DNA of 64,000 bases from contig OY843749.1 in NCBI GenBank assembly GCA_963693025.1, positions 868,001-932,000 of the forward strand. Reading direction: 5' to 3'. Below are positions 25,689 through 34,697 of the stretch, in pieces. Numbering within the stretch: the first letter of the stretch is position 1; the number at the start of each line of letters is the position of its first letter. The stretch comes from JAHRAW01 sp963693025 (lineage in GTDB: Bacteria; Pseudomonadota; Gammaproteobacteria; Arenicellales; Poriferihabitantaceae). The translations under genes and the position numbers were made by a program. The notes beneath the pieces are model-generated. The model had not been told where the DNA came from and did no database searches. It saw only the letters and a program-made list of their open reading frames with translations.

Positions 25689-28600
25689 TCACCCCTCCCA
25701 TTCACGCCAGCCCGGTAGCGAGGGAAAGTACAACCCCAGCCGGACTTTGTGGGGTTGGAGTTGTTTTACTATGGCGGCGTAGCGGGATAGTTGGGGGTGG
25801 TGGCGGGTTTGTTCTTGGTTTAGGAACTCGTCGGGGTTGGCGCCTTCGTGGCGGCCGGATTTGAAGTCTATTATCCAGCGGATGCCGTTTTCGTCGGTGA
25901 AACTTCGGTCGATGACGATGTGGACTAGGCGGCCATCTACGCTGCCGGTGAGGGGCCATTCGCGTTTGATGTCGTGGTGGGCGGCGGAGAAAATCCAGGC
26001 GGCGCGGGGGTCGTGGCGGGTTTTTTGGATGGCGTCGATGACGTGTGCCAGCGCGCTATCTAAGCGGTCTTCGGCGATGCCGTTTTCGATGAGTTGGTTG
26101 CGCCAGCGCGCTTGTTCGGTGGTGTCCGCCGTCCGGTGGTGGCGCTCCCAGTCGCCGGCGTCCGCGCGTTGCAGGATTTGGTGGATGACGATGCCGGTGA
26201 TGCGCGCGGCTTCGCCCGCCCAGGAAAATTCGACCGGGTCTAGCGCGCCGGTGGCGGTCGTTTTGACCGGGATGGATGACGGCAACGCCGGCGGTGACCA
26301 GTCGTGCGGCAGTCGGTAGAGTGGCGCCGGCTCGAATGCGCGCGTGTCGGTGGCGGCGATTTCATCAGACTCGGCAACCTCAGCGGACTCGGCGGCCGCA
26401 ACATAATCCCCCTCCACCAGGGGCCACAACAACGACAACAACGAAGTCGCCCCCGGCGCGCGCACCTCGCCGTCTTTGGCGCTCGCGTTGCCGAACAGGT
26501 GCAGGTTTTTCTTCGCGCGCGTGCAGGCGACATAGAGCAGGCGTCCGGCTTCGTTTTTCGCGTGCGCCGCTTCCAAGTGTTCGAGGTATCGGTAGAACGG
26601 GTCGTCGGCGTCGCCGCTCGACGGCAACGGCGCGAGCAGCAGTTGTTCGGGGAGTTTGCGCCAGCGCAGCAGGGGCTTTTCCGAAGCCCGCGTGCGCCCG
26701 TCCAGTTGCGGCAGGAAGACGGTGTCGAATTCCAGCCCTTTGGCTTTGTGGATGGTCAGCAACTCGACCTTCGCATCCGCGCCGCCTTGCGCCCACAGGT
26801 TGTCGGTCGCCGTTTGCAAGCGGGCGGGGGTGATGTCGGCGCGCTCGGCTTCCAGTTCGCCGAGCAAGTCGAGATAGCGCCGGCAGTCGTCCAGGTCGGC
26901 GGCGTGTGCCGCGGCGATGGTGGCGGGACCGCCGAGCGCGAGCCACGCGGCTTCGACATTGCGCCTCAGCCCGATGCGTCCGCGCCGGTTGAGGGCGGTG
27001 TCGAGGCAGTCCGCCAGCCGTTGCAACCGCGCCTTGCCGTCCGCCGACAACGCCGCCAGCCGGGCGTCGTCCCGCCACAGTTCAAGCAATGTGGCGGCGT
27101 GGTCGTCGGCGGCGAGCGCCGACAGGTCGGCGAGGTCGAGGCCGCACCACGGCGCGCGCAGCAGGCTGAGCCACGCGATTCGGTCGGCGGGTTGGACGAG
27201 CGCGCGGGTGAGCGCCATCAGGTCGAGAATCGCCGGGCGGTCGTTGAGTTTTTCCAAATCGCGCCCGCGAAACGCAATCCCCCGCCGACGCAACGCCGCG
27301 GCGACGCCGCCCAAATGCCGGCGCGTGCGCCCGAGGACGGCGATGCGCTGCTCGCGGTCGTGTTGCTGCGCCTGCTCAATGAGCGCGGCGATGGTCTCCG
27401 CCGCCGCGTCTTTGTTGTTAGCGTTAATGCCGGGATGAAGTCGCGCTTCGCTCGTCTCCGCCTCCGCCCCCGCTTGATTGCCGGCGGTGTGGGCGCTCGC
27501 GCGGGCGTAACTGACCGCGCTGTTGGCGATGTCGTCGCGCGCCGGCAACACCTGCGCGAAGGTGTCGTTGAACCAGTCCACCAATGGCGGCGCGGAGCGG
27601 AAGTTCGCTTCCAGCGTGATGGAGTCGAGCGCGATGCCGCCCAGCCCGGCTTCCTTGACCTGCAGGAAGTTGGCGACTTCGGCTTCGCGGAAACGGTAAA
27701 TCGACTGCATCGGGTCGCCGACAAAAAACAGCGTGCGCCCGTCGTCGGGTTGCCAGCCCGCGGTCATCCTCGTGAGCAGTTCAACATGCGCGCTTGAGGT
27801 GTCCTGAAACTCATCCATCAGCAGGTGGCGGAGTTGGTAGTCAAACGCGAGCGCCAAATCCGACGGGTTGTCCGGCTCGCCGAGCGCCATCTCGGCGCGC
27901 TGCGTCATCTCAATATAGTCGGCTTGATTGCGCTCCTTGAACAGCAACCGCAACTCGGCGGCGGCGAGGCGCAGCAGTTGCACCAGCGCATCGATGGAGC
28001 GCCATTGCGCTTCGCTGAACTGCCCGCGCGGGAGCGCGCGAAGGGTTGTCAGGGCGCCGACCCAGCCGGGTTGCTCCGACCACTGAGCGAGCAAGTCGAG
28101 CATCCGCGCTTTCTCGGTTTTGTCTTGCGCCGGAAACCCTTGCGCCACGGTGACGGTTTTTCGCAAGCCGCCGGCGTTGGTCAGCGCCAGCGTTGCCAGC
28201 CCGTGCCACTGGTCAATATGGCGATGCGCCGCTTGCGGAAAATGTTGCGCTTCATGCAACGCCCGTATCGCCGACTCCTTGCCGGCGCTCGTCAAGTTGC
28301 CGGCGGCGAACACCGCCAGTTCCAGCAGCTGCGCTTGCTGTGGCGGCGGGATGATTTCAGTCAGCGCCGCTTGCATTTCGCGCTCGATGCCTTGTTGCCA
28401 CATCCGCTCGAGGTCGTCGCGCCCGGCGTGCCCGAGCAGGCGCATCCACTGGTCGCGGTTTTTCAGCATGCCGGCAAGCAGGGTCTGCGCCTTGCTCCAA
28501 TCCGCGTCCGCCAGCGCGAGCAGTTGCTGGCACGCATCCGCCCACTGCGACCGCGAGCCGCGCTCAATGTGGTCGAGGCTGTGCTTTGCCGCTTCCAGAA

Positions 28601-29075
28601 AGAGCGGGGCGGCGTCGGCGATGATTTCCGGCGGCGAGCCGAAACGCGCCGACCACGGCATACGCCACACCAACTCGTTGCAGAAGGCGTCGATGGTCTG
28701 AATCCTGATGCGCCGCGTGTTGTCGGCGAGCCGCCACTCGTGCTTTTTATCGTTGGCGCGCGCCGCATCGGCGAGGGCGAGAATTTCCGCGTTGTCTTCC
28801 GCGCTCCCGTCCGCCTTGATGCGCTTGAGCGCGCGCAAAACCCGCAGCCGCATTTCCGCGGTGGCTTTCTTGGTGAAGGTGATTGCCAGGATTTGCTCCG
28901 GCGCATCGACCGTCGCCAGCAACGCGAGGTAACGCCGCACCAGCAACTCGGTTTTACCCGAGCCGGCGGGCGCTTGCACGATGAAAGAGCGGCGCGGGTC
29001 GAGCGCGGCTTTGCGCTGCGCGTCATCGGGCGGCGGCGATGGCGGCGGGTTTGTGGTGGCGCGTGAAGTGGTCAT
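25689..29075 (-). CDS. AddA/RecB-like UvrD-family helicase-nuclease
   Basis: This predicted double-strand-break repair helicase-nuclease has 1,128 residues. Motif I is APAGSGKTELLVRRY near residue 38, motif II is LMDEFQDTS near 420, UvrD C-terminal motifs follow (VELLTIHKAKGLEFD), and the C-terminal PD-(D/E)XK nuclease has WIIDFKSG near 1065. AddA partners AddB in resecting broken ends for RecA. The chosen ATG overlaps the stop of the upstream AddB-like gene by ATGA, which indicates translational coupling. An in-frame upstream extension of 20 residues exists but lies inside the upstream gene. Length and domain order fit AddA or the RecB-like helicase paired with the proteobacterial AddB-like family. 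No Chi-recognition specificity can be read from this. Confidence 0.9.
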   Translation of the reverse strand: MTTSRATTNPPPSPPPDDAQRKAALDPRRSFIVQAPAGSGKTELLVRRYLALLATVDAPEQILAITFTKKATAEMRLRVLRALKRIKADGSAEDNAEILALADAARANDKKHEWRLADNTRRIRIQTIDAFCNELVWRMPWSARFGSPPEIIADAAPLFLEAAKHSLDHIERGSRSQWADACQQLLALADADWSKAQTLLAGMLKNRDQWMRLLGHAGRDDLERMWQQGIEREMQAALTEIIPPPQQAQLLELAVFAAGNLTSAGKESAIRALHEAQHFPQAAHRHIDQWHGLATLALTNAGGLRKTVTVAQGFPAQDKTEKARMLDLLAQWSEQPGWVGALTTLRALPRGQFSEAQWRSIDALVQLLRLAAAELRLLFKERNQADYIEMTQRAEMALGEPDNPSDLALAFDYQLRHLLMDEFQDTSSAHVELLTRMTAGWQPDDGRTLFFVGDPMQSIYRFREAEVANFLQVKEAGLGGIALDSITLEANFRSAPPLVDWFNDTFAQVLPARDDIANSAVSYARASAHTAGNQAGAEAETSEARLHPGINANNKDAAAETIAALIEQAQQHDREQRIAVLGRTRRHLGGVAAALRRRGIAFRGRDLEKLNDRPAILDLMALTRALVQPADRIAWLSLLRAPWCGLDLADLSALAADDHAATLLELWRDDARLAALSADGKARLQRLADCLDTALNRRGRIGLRRNVEAAWLALGGPATIAAAHAADLDDCRRYLDLLGELEAERADITPARLQTATDNLWAQGGADAKVELLTIHKAKGLEFDTVFLPQLDGRTRASEKPLLRWRKLPEQLLLAPLPSSGDADDPFYRYLEHLEAAHAKNEAGRLLYVACTRAKKNLHLFGNASAKDGEVRAPGATSLLSLLWPLVEGDYVAAAESAEVAESDEIAATDTRAFEPAPLYRLPHDWSPPALPSSIPVKTTATGALDPVEFSWAGEAARITGIVIHQILQRADAGDWERHHRTADTTEQARWRNQLIENGIAEDRLDSALAHVIDAIQKTRHDPRAAWIFSAAHHDIKREWPLTGSVDGRLVHIVIDRSFTDENGIRWIIDFKSGRHEGANPDEFLNQEQTRHHPQLSRYAAIVKQLQPHKVRLGLYFPSLPGWREWEG

Positions 29076-31894
29076 CGCTCGTCTCCGTCGCTTGACTGCA
29101 CGCGGCAGAAACCTTGCAAATCGCAGCGCGCGCAAATCGCCGGACCGAGCGGGTCAACGCGCGCTTCGCCGTCGACGAACTCCTGCGCGAGTTGCGGCAA
29201 CACGCGCCGCCAGTGTTCGAGCAGCGCATCCCAGTCGTCAAAGTCGCGCTTCAAAGCGAGGCTGTTTTCCACCGGCGCAACGCCAACGCCGCTCTGAGCG
29301 AATGGCGCGTTGCGGGTGATTCCGCGAAAACCGCAGTCGCCTTTTTTCACGCGGGCGTAGGCGACGGTTGACACCGGCTCGCTTTGGGCGATTGCATACA
29401 ACGGCAACTGCGGCGATTGCGGGCGCTCGCCGCCCCAGTTCGTCAGGCTGTCCGGCGCGCCGGTTTTGTAGTCGATGAGCGCCAATCCGCCGTCCGCCAT
29501 TCGGTCGATGCGGTCGATTTGGAAAGCCAAGTCAAGACCGCTCAGGCGCAACGCGGTCGCCTCTTCGCGCGCGCTGACCACGAAGTCGCCGTCCCGCTCC
29601 TTCTCAACTTCCAACCACTCGGTCAACACATCAACCGCCCACTGCGTTTGGGTTTGGTGAAAGCGCTCGCCGCAACCGCTCGACACTTGGTAACGCCGAC
29701 CGGCTTGTTCGGCGGCGTCGCGAAGTGTCGCTTGAAGTTCATCGCCGCTCAGCGCATGCAATTTTTCCGATGATTGAATGGCGTCCCAGGCGAGTTGCAA
29801 CGCGCGGTGAATCAGCGAGCCGCGCTCGCCGCCGCTGAGCCCCTGCTCGTTGGGCTCGATGTCGCGCGCGCCGAGGCGGTGCAGCGCAAAGGCGCGAAAC
29901 GGGCACTTCGCCTGATTTTCAATGACCGCGATGCCGCCGGCGACCGCGCCTTGCGCAAACGCGGGCGCGCGCGTGTCGTTCAACCGCTCCCATTCGGGTT
30001 GATGCCGGTGCACTCTGTTTGCCGGGGTGTCCGCCAACGCCGCTTGCGAATCGGCAATGTGCGCGCTGTCGCCGTCACCGTCGATGGCAAACAGCGGGCT
30101 GGGCTCGGCTTCAACGTCGTCATCCACGCGCAGCGGGCGCGACAACACCACCTCATTACCGGATGCGGATGCGATGAGCCGTGTTTGCAACCGCTCGGCG
30201 CGCGCGCGGTTGTGTTCGAGCGACGCTTCAAAGATGCCGGCTTCGCGCTGCAAGCGAATGTGGATGAACGGGTTGGGACGCTGCGCCGGCGGCCAGTCGG
30301 CTTCCAGCAAATCGCCGAACCAGAGCGCATCGAAACGCTGTCCGGCGGCTTCAACAACGCCGAGCACTTGAACCGGCGCGTCGTGCGCTTCCACCTGAAA
30401 CGGCTGCTCGGCGGCGCGCCGCTGCAACCACGACCACGCGGCGAGGGCGCTCAGCGGCGGCGCCACGAGGTCGAGCGTGGCGAGGTTTTGCAGTTCCTGT
30501 CGCAACGCGCGCGCGGCTTGGAATTCGTCGCTGTCGAGGACGCGCTCGCCGGGCCAGCCGAGGTGGTCGAGCCACTCGCTGAAGCGCCGCGCCCAGTGTC
30601 CCGCGGTCTGCAATCGCGCCCGCTCGCGGTCGTTATTTTCGAGCAACGCCGACGCCGCGCTCAGGGCGTCGAGCAACAGCGGGCAATGCGGCTCGGAGTC
30701 GGGGTTGTCGTTGTCGGAGTGGGCGTGGTCGCGGGACAACGCTTTGAGGAATTGCTTGAAGCGGATTTGATAGGGCAGGCGGCGGCGGTAGCGCGCTTCC
30801 AGTTTGCAGCGCGCGCCGGCTTCGCTGTCGGCGCCGCGGATGAACGGCGACAGCATCAGTTGGCTAACGGACGCGAGCGGCAGCGGCTTGCCCGCCATCG
30901 CCATCGCCATCGGGTTGAGCGCAACCAGCGCGGCGTGGGCGACCGGATGGCGGATGAGTTTCGCGCCCAGCGAGAGGTGATAGGGCAGCGCATTCGCGCC
31001 GGTTGCAGGTTCAAGCAGTTGCTGCGGGCACAGGATTTGTTGCAGCGCGTATTCAATCGCGGGCGCCGACTTGGCGAGGTTGGGGGCGACGATGGCGACC
31101 TTTGCGACCTTTGTTTGCGGGTCGGCAAGCAGTTTTTCACGCGCCCACCGCGCGGCGCTCAGCCACTGACTGCTCTCGTCCTCAAACGCGCGCGCTTCCA
31201 CTTGTTGGTTGACCGACGCATCCGGCGCGGCGATGTCGACTTCCACGCCGGCGCTTTGTAACGCATCGATTAGCGATTGCTGTTGCGGCAGCAGGGAGTC
31301 AAAACCGCTGAATGCGATTTGCCCCGGCAGCGCAACGGGGTCAACGGGGTCGTGTGTCGCAGCCGCCGACTGAATGCCGCCGAGCAAGTCGCACAACCTG
31401 TCGGCGAGGCGGTAGGGGTCGGTCCAGTTGCGCGCGGCGCATACGCGTTGAAATTCCCCCGCCCAGCGAAGCCAGCATCGATGGTCACGATGTCCCGACT
31501 GCGCGCATTGTTCCAAATCGAGGTTCCAAGCGTGGACAATTCGCCACGCGTCAACCGCGCTGGTTGCGCTGGCGTGCGTGTTCCACAGCGCGTCGGTATC
31601 GTGCTCGCGCTCACGCGCGCGAATGTCATCGCGGATAATGCCCGCCCACGCCGCCACGAGTTGCCATTGGTTAAGCAGAATCGGGCGGTCGTGCGCATCG
31701 GCGCTGAGACCCAACCAGATGCGCTGCAAGCAGGCGTCATAGGGCAACACATCCGCGCTCTCCCACGCCATCTTGCCGCGCGCGAGTTGCTGTTGGTCAA
31801 ACTCCCGCCGCAACTCCCGCGCAAGCCGCTCGGTGGCGGTGATGACGGTGACACCGTCCGACAACCGCTCAATAAGGGAGCCGCGCGCAGGCAT
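29072..31894 (-). CDS. AddB-like PD-(D/E)XK nuclease, probable DNA repair protein
   Basis: This 940-residue protein resembles the proteobacterial 'probable DNA repair protein' family related to AddB. The N-terminus has a degenerate helicase-like start (TVITATERLARELRREF) without a classic Walker A. Near residue 800 is the nuclease core ALIDYKTGAP. The C-terminus has CARCDLQGFC near 920, a cysteine cluster of the iron-sulphur type seen in AddB nucleases. It is the first gene of a two-gene unit and overlaps the AddA-like ATG by 4 nt. I chose the ATG at 31894. A TTG at 31909 in the same frame would add five residues, and neither start has a strong ribosome binding site. Confidence 0.85.
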   Translation of the reverse strand: MPARGSLIERLSDGVTVITATERLARELRREFDQQQLARGKMAWESADVLPYDACLQRIWLGLSADAHDRPILLNQWQLVAAWAGIIRDDIRAREREHDTDALWNTHASATSAVDAWRIVHAWNLDLEQCAQSGHRDHRCWLRWAGEFQRVCAARNWTDPYRLADRLCDLLGGIQSAAATHDPVDPVALPGQIAFSGFDSLLPQQQSLIDALQSAGVEVDIAAPDASVNQQVEARAFEDESSQWLSAARWAREKLLADPQTKVAKVAIVAPNLAKSAPAIEYALQQILCPQQLLEPATGANALPYHLSLGAKLIRHPVAHAALVALNPMAMAMAGKPLPLASVSQLMLSPFIRGADSEAGARCKLEARYRRRLPYQIRFKQFLKALSRDHAHSDNDNPDSEPHCPLLLDALSAASALLENNDRERARLQTAGHWARRFSEWLDHLGWPGERVLDSDEFQAARALRQELQNLATLDLVAPPLSALAAWSWLQRRAAEQPFQVEAHDAPVQVLGVVEAAGQRFDALWFGDLLEADWPPAQRPNPFIHIRLQREAGIFEASLEHNRARAERLQTRLIASASGNEVVLSRPLRVDDDVEAEPSPLFAIDGDGDSAHIADSQAALADTPANRVHRHQPEWERLNDTRAPAFAQGAVAGGIAVIENQAKCPFRAFALHRLGARDIEPNEQGLSGGERGSLIHRALQLAWDAIQSSEKLHALSGDELQATLRDAAEQAGRRYQVSSGCGERFHQTQTQWAVDVLTEWLEVEKERDGDFVVSAREEATALRLSGLDLAFQIDRIDRMADGGLALIDYKTGAPDSLTNWGGERPQSPQLPLYAIAQSEPVSTVAYARVKKGDCGFRGITRNAPFAQSGVGVAPVENSLALKRDFDDWDALLEHWRRVLPQLAQEFVDGEARVDPLGPAICARCDLQGFCRVQSSDGDER

Positions 31895-31939
31895 CGGAAC
31901 TACCGGCAACTCGGGCGCAACCCGGCAACACTCAAACCC

Positions 31940-32254
31940 TCACCCCGACAAACTTTCCATCCTCTCAGCAAGGTCAAAATCAAGCCGCGTAATGCCGCCG
32001 GATTCATGCGTCGTCAGATGAACGCGAACGGTTTTATAAACATTGCTCCAGTCAGGATGATGGTTCATCCCCTCCGCCACCAACGCCACCGCCGCCATAA
32101 AACCGAAGGCGCGGACGAAGTCCTTGAACACAAAAATTTTGTGGAGGGTTTGGTTAGGTTCGCCGTCGGCGATTTCCCACGGCGTGGTTGTGTTGCGGTT
32201 GAGTTCGGCGAGCGATTGCCGGATAGCGTCGGCGGAAAGACAAGGTTCGGGCAT
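31940..32254 (-). CDS. phhB: Pterin-4a-carbinolamine dehydratase
   Basis: At 104 residues this is the usual length for 4a-hydroxytetrahydrobiopterin dehydratase. It carries the family signature EGMNHHPDWSNVY, whose paired histidines form the active site, followed by VRVHLTTHESGGIT. The enzyme dehydrates 4a-hydroxytetrahydrobiopterin during pterin recycling, classically for phenylalanine hydroxylase. No hydroxylase gene is in the window. In many bacteria the protein occurs alone and may serve molybdopterin or other pterin metabolism. It lies 45 bp upstream of the AddB-like start on the same strand, and is divergent from chaC across a 208-bp A/C-rich gap in which I see no clear site. Confidence 0.93.
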   Translation of the reverse strand: MPEPCLSADAIRQSLAELNRNTTTPWEIADGEPNQTLHKIFVFKDFVRAFGFMAAVALVAEGMNHHPDWSNVYKTVRVHLTTHESGGITRLDFDLAERMESLSG

Positions 32255-32462
32255 GGTGGATTCTGCTGTGGGGGAAGGGGGGATTATAGGCTGAGGGTGG
32301 CGCTGCGTGGTGGTTTATTAAGGGAAACTATCAAGCAAAGTTGACAAGAACCCCCAACAACAACCCCAACAAAACCAAAACCTCGTCATTCACAACACCC
32401 CCCCACTTCCCCCCCCAACAACATTCCGCTACCATCACCCTCACTCACCCCACCCCGCCCAC

Positions 32463-33086
32463 ATGAAAACCCCCGACTTCACCGCCCTCCACCTCACCCC
32501 ATCCAAGCCGAAGTCGCTACCCCTACCAACCGGCGACCTATGGGTCTTCGGCTACGGCTCATTAATGTGGAACCCCGGCTTCGATGTGTGCCAAGCGGTG
32601 CCGGCGCGGTTATACGGCTACCACCGCCGGCTCTGCCTGTGGTCGATTCACTATCGCGGCACGGCGAAGTGCCCCGGCTTGGTGCTCGGTCTCGCGCGCG
32701 GTGGCTCGTGTAACGGCATCGCATTGCGCGTCGCACGCCGCGACACCTCGGCGGCGTCCGCCTACTTGTTGAAACGGGAAATGTTGAACAACGTTTACCG
32801 CCCGGCAATCAAGAAGGTGTACTTACGGCGCGGTGACAATAACGACGACGACAGCGTCGATGCGCTGACCTTCATATCCAAACCCGAACACCCGCAGTTC
32901 GCGCAAGCATTGAGCATCGCCGACACGGTCGCCGTGGTTCTGCAAGCGCGCGGCGAAGGCGGGAAAAACTGCGACTATGTCGTCAACACCGCGCGCCATC
33001 TGAGCCACTTGGCAATCGAGTGCACCGAAATTCACCGCGTCGCCGAGCGCTTGCGCCCCGCCGCCACCACAGGAGCATCAGCATGA
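32463..33086 (+). CDS. chaC: ChaC-like gamma-glutamylcyclotransferase
   Basis: This 207-residue protein has the ChaC family substrate-binding loop VFGYGSLMWNPGF near residues 27-39 and the downstream motif LLKREMLNNVYRP that supplies the catalytic glutamate. ChaC enzymes release 5-oxoproline from glutathione. A short acidic insertion (DNNDDDSVD, ~120-128) interrupts the usual loop and resembles the low-complexity insertions seen in ispD and mfd here. The final bases overlap the HIT-gene ATG (ATGA), so the two are translationally coupled. Confidence 0.88.
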   Translation: MKTPDFTALHLTPSKPKSLPLPTGDLWVFGYGSLMWNPGFDVCQAVPARLYGYHRRLCLWSIHYRGTAKCPGLVLGLARGGSCNGIALRVARRDTSAASAYLLKREMLNNVYRPAIKKVYLRRGDNNDDDSVDALTFISKPEHPQFAQALSIADTVAVVLQARGEGGKNCDYVVNTARHLSHLAIECTEIHRVAERLRPAATTGASA

Positions 33087-33436
33087 CCGAAGACACGCTG
33101 TTCAGCAAAATCGTCAAACGAGAAATCCCCGCCGACATCGTCTATCAAGACGAGCGAGTAACCGCCTTCCGAGACATCAACCCACAAGCCCCAACCCACC
33201 TACTAATCATCCCCAACAAAATCATCCCCACTGTCAATGATGTCAGCGCCGAAGATGAGGGCGTGCTCGGACACTTGTTCGTGGTCGCCAAACAGTTGGC
33301 GCAACAGGAGGGTGTTGCTGAAGATGGTTATCGGTTGCTGATTAACTGCGGGCGGCATGCTAATCAGGAGGTGTTTCATTTGCATATGCATCTGTTTGGC
33401 GGGCGGGCGTTGGGGGGGATGGTTGAGGCGGGGTAG
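33083..33436 (+). CDS. hinT: HIT-family purine nucleoside phosphoramidase (HinT-like)
   Basis: This 117-residue protein has the histidine-triad motif HLHMHLFGG near its C-terminus and the HinT N-terminus (FSKIVKREIPADIVYQDE). The family hydrolyses AMP-lysine and aminoacyl-adenylate adducts. I placed the start at 33083 because AGGAG at 33071-33075 sits at the right distance and the ATG overlaps the chaC stop. A longer in-frame reading upstream lies inside chaC and is not conserved in character. The protein is full length. Confidence 0.93.
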   Translation: MTEDTLFSKIVKREIPADIVYQDERVTAFRDINPQAPTHLLIIPNKIIPTVNDVSAEDEGVLGHLFVVAKQLAQQEGVAEDGYRLLINCGRHANQEVFHLHMHLFGGRALGGMVEAG

Positions 33437-33500
33437 TGGTGGGGGGTGGGGAATACAACGGCGTCATTCACAACAACTTCGTCATTTATATGTTCAGTTT

Positions 33501-33669
33501 ACCCCCTATTCAGGCCAGAGTAGAGGGTGGGCGCGAGGGGTGAACCGGCTTGTCATGTGCTGGGCAGGTGTCATTGATTCCTGCTGCAGCGTTCGAGAGT
33601 ACGGACCCCTCGCGCCGTTGTTGCCGCGAACAGATGCTTGGGGATAATGCCCCGTATATAAGTGTGCGG
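33501..33669 (+). ncRNA. Predicted IS110 bridge RNA
   Basis: The folded region matches the three-part bridge RNA layout. A 5' stem-loop pairs 33501-33508 with 33521-33528. The target loop is closed by a perfect 12-bp stem, 33530-33541 (GGCGCGAGGGGT) with 33605-33616, and capped by an inner stem, 33564-33568 with 33580-33584. The donor loop is closed by 33624-33627 with 33666-33669 and capped by GGGG/CCCC at 33640-33653. The right target guide 33588-33600 pairs over 13 nt (10 Watson-Crick, 3 G-U) with ATTCTCGAGCGTT, the observed target. The left guide 33551-33556 matches the GTCAT side. The donor guide 33631-33638 (cagatgct) matches the right terminus cagatact, and 33656-33663 pairs with ACTTATAT across the circle junction. 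The exact RNA ends are not known. Confidence 0.85.
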
Positions 33670-33729
33670 AAACAGCGCTGATGTTAACTCATTTTAACCC
33701 TTTTGTTGCTTTTGTTAGGAGGTGCTTTG

Positions 33730-34680
33730 ATGAAGAAGTTTGCGGGTATTGATGTGGGCAAAGCGTATTTGGATGTGTGGTTGCCGGGTGGTCTCTCGCA
33801 GCAGTTTAGCAACGATGATGCTGGCTTTCCGGCGCTGTTGGTTTGGTTGCGCGACAACGCGGTGGAGCAGGTGGCTTGCGATGCGTCCAGTTATGAGCGC
33901 CATCTGGTGCGCGCGCTGCATGCGGCGCGGATGCCGGTGAAAGTGGTGCATCCGGTGCGAGCCAAAGACTACGCGAAATCGTGCGGTCGGTTGGCGAAGA
34001 CCGACAAGTTGGATGCGCGGACGCTGGCTGAGTTTGCGACGCTGATGAAGTTGCCGCCGACGCCGGCGCGCAGCGCGGAGAGTCAAGCGTTGAGCGACTT
34101 GATGAGGCGTCGCGAGCAGTTGGTGAAGCAGCGAGTGCAGGAGAAGAACCGGCTGGAGAAGCGTCCGGATGAGGCCGTTGAGGCATCGTGCCTTCGGCAT
34201 ATGGCGTGGCTGGATGGGGAGATTGAAGCAGTGAATAAAGCCTGCCGCGAGTGCGTGCGTGCGGCGCCGGAGTTGGCTGAGCGCGCGGCGTTGTATCAGA
34301 GTGTCACCGGTGTCGGCGAAGTGATTGCGATGACCCTGCTGGCGTATTTGCCGGAGTTGGGGCAAGTGAGCGATCGGCGGATTGCGGCGCTGATGGGCGT
34401 GGCGCCGTATACGCGCGACAGCGGCAAGATGCGCGGCAAGCGCAGCATCCGCGGCGGTCGGGCGCAGCCGCGCTGCGCGTTTTACATGGGAGCGGTGTCG
34501 GCGTGCCGTTATAACCCCGAGATGAAAGCGTTTTACGAGCGCCTACGCGCCCGCGGCAAACCGCCCAAAGTGGCGCAAGTGGCAGTCATGCGAAAACTGC
34601 TAACCCAACTAAACGCAGTCGCCAAACGCGGCACCCCATGGCTGAAAAACTACACGCCGGCGGCGGTAAATATCGCTTGA
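33730..34680 (+). CDS. IS110-family DEDD transposase/recombinase
   Basis: This 316-residue protein has an N-terminal RuvC-like DEDD domain opening FAGIDVGKAYLDVWLPG and continuing to KTDKLDARTLAEF near residue 100. A coiled helical segment follows (QLVKQRVQEKNRLEKR). The C-terminal Transposase_20 domain contains VTGVGEVIAMTLLAYLPELG and the serine-bearing region RGKRSIRGGRAQPR. The ATG at 33730 follows AGGAGGTG at 33717-33724. An upstream in-frame TTG would add nine residues. The protein appears complete, if at the short end for the family, so the element may be active. It acts with the upstream bridge RNA. Confidence 0.92.
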   Translation: MKKFAGIDVGKAYLDVWLPGGLSQQFSNDDAGFPALLVWLRDNAVEQVACDASSYERHLVRALHAARMPVKVVHPVRAKDYAKSCGRLAKTDKLDARTLAEFATLMKLPPTPARSAESQALSDLMRRREQLVKQRVQEKNRLEKRPDEAVEASCLRHMAWLDGEIEAVNKACRECVRAAPELAERAALYQSVTGVGEVIAMTLLAYLPELGQVSDRRIAALMGVAPYTRDSGKMRGKRSIRGGRAQPRCAFYMGAVSACRYNPEMKAFYERLRARGKPPKVAQVAVMRKLLTQLNAVAKRGTPWLKNYTPAAVNIA

Positions 34681-34697
34681 TTTTTAACACAGATACT

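Larger units (their letters stand above)
33487..34697 (+). mobile_element. IS110-family insertion sequence inserted in an intergenic repeat element
   Basis: This 1,211-bp element consists of a structured ~240-bp left end, one DEDD transposase and a 17-bp right end. Its borders come from its target. The left flank ends ...TTCGTCATT at 33486 and the right flank resumes CTCGAGCGTTAGTGTCCG at 34698. Joined, they rebuild the conserved end of the intergenic repeat family seen elsewhere in the window. There are no terminal inverted repeats and no clear target duplication, as expected for IS110. The predicted circle junction CAGATACT|TATATG pairs with the donor guides of the bridge RNA, which supports the same borders independently. 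Confidence 0.88.

Noticed and set aside
31909..31909. TTG start for the AddB-like gene
   Set aside because: No convincing Shine-Dalgarno; the ATG five codons later is preferred, although the difference is small.
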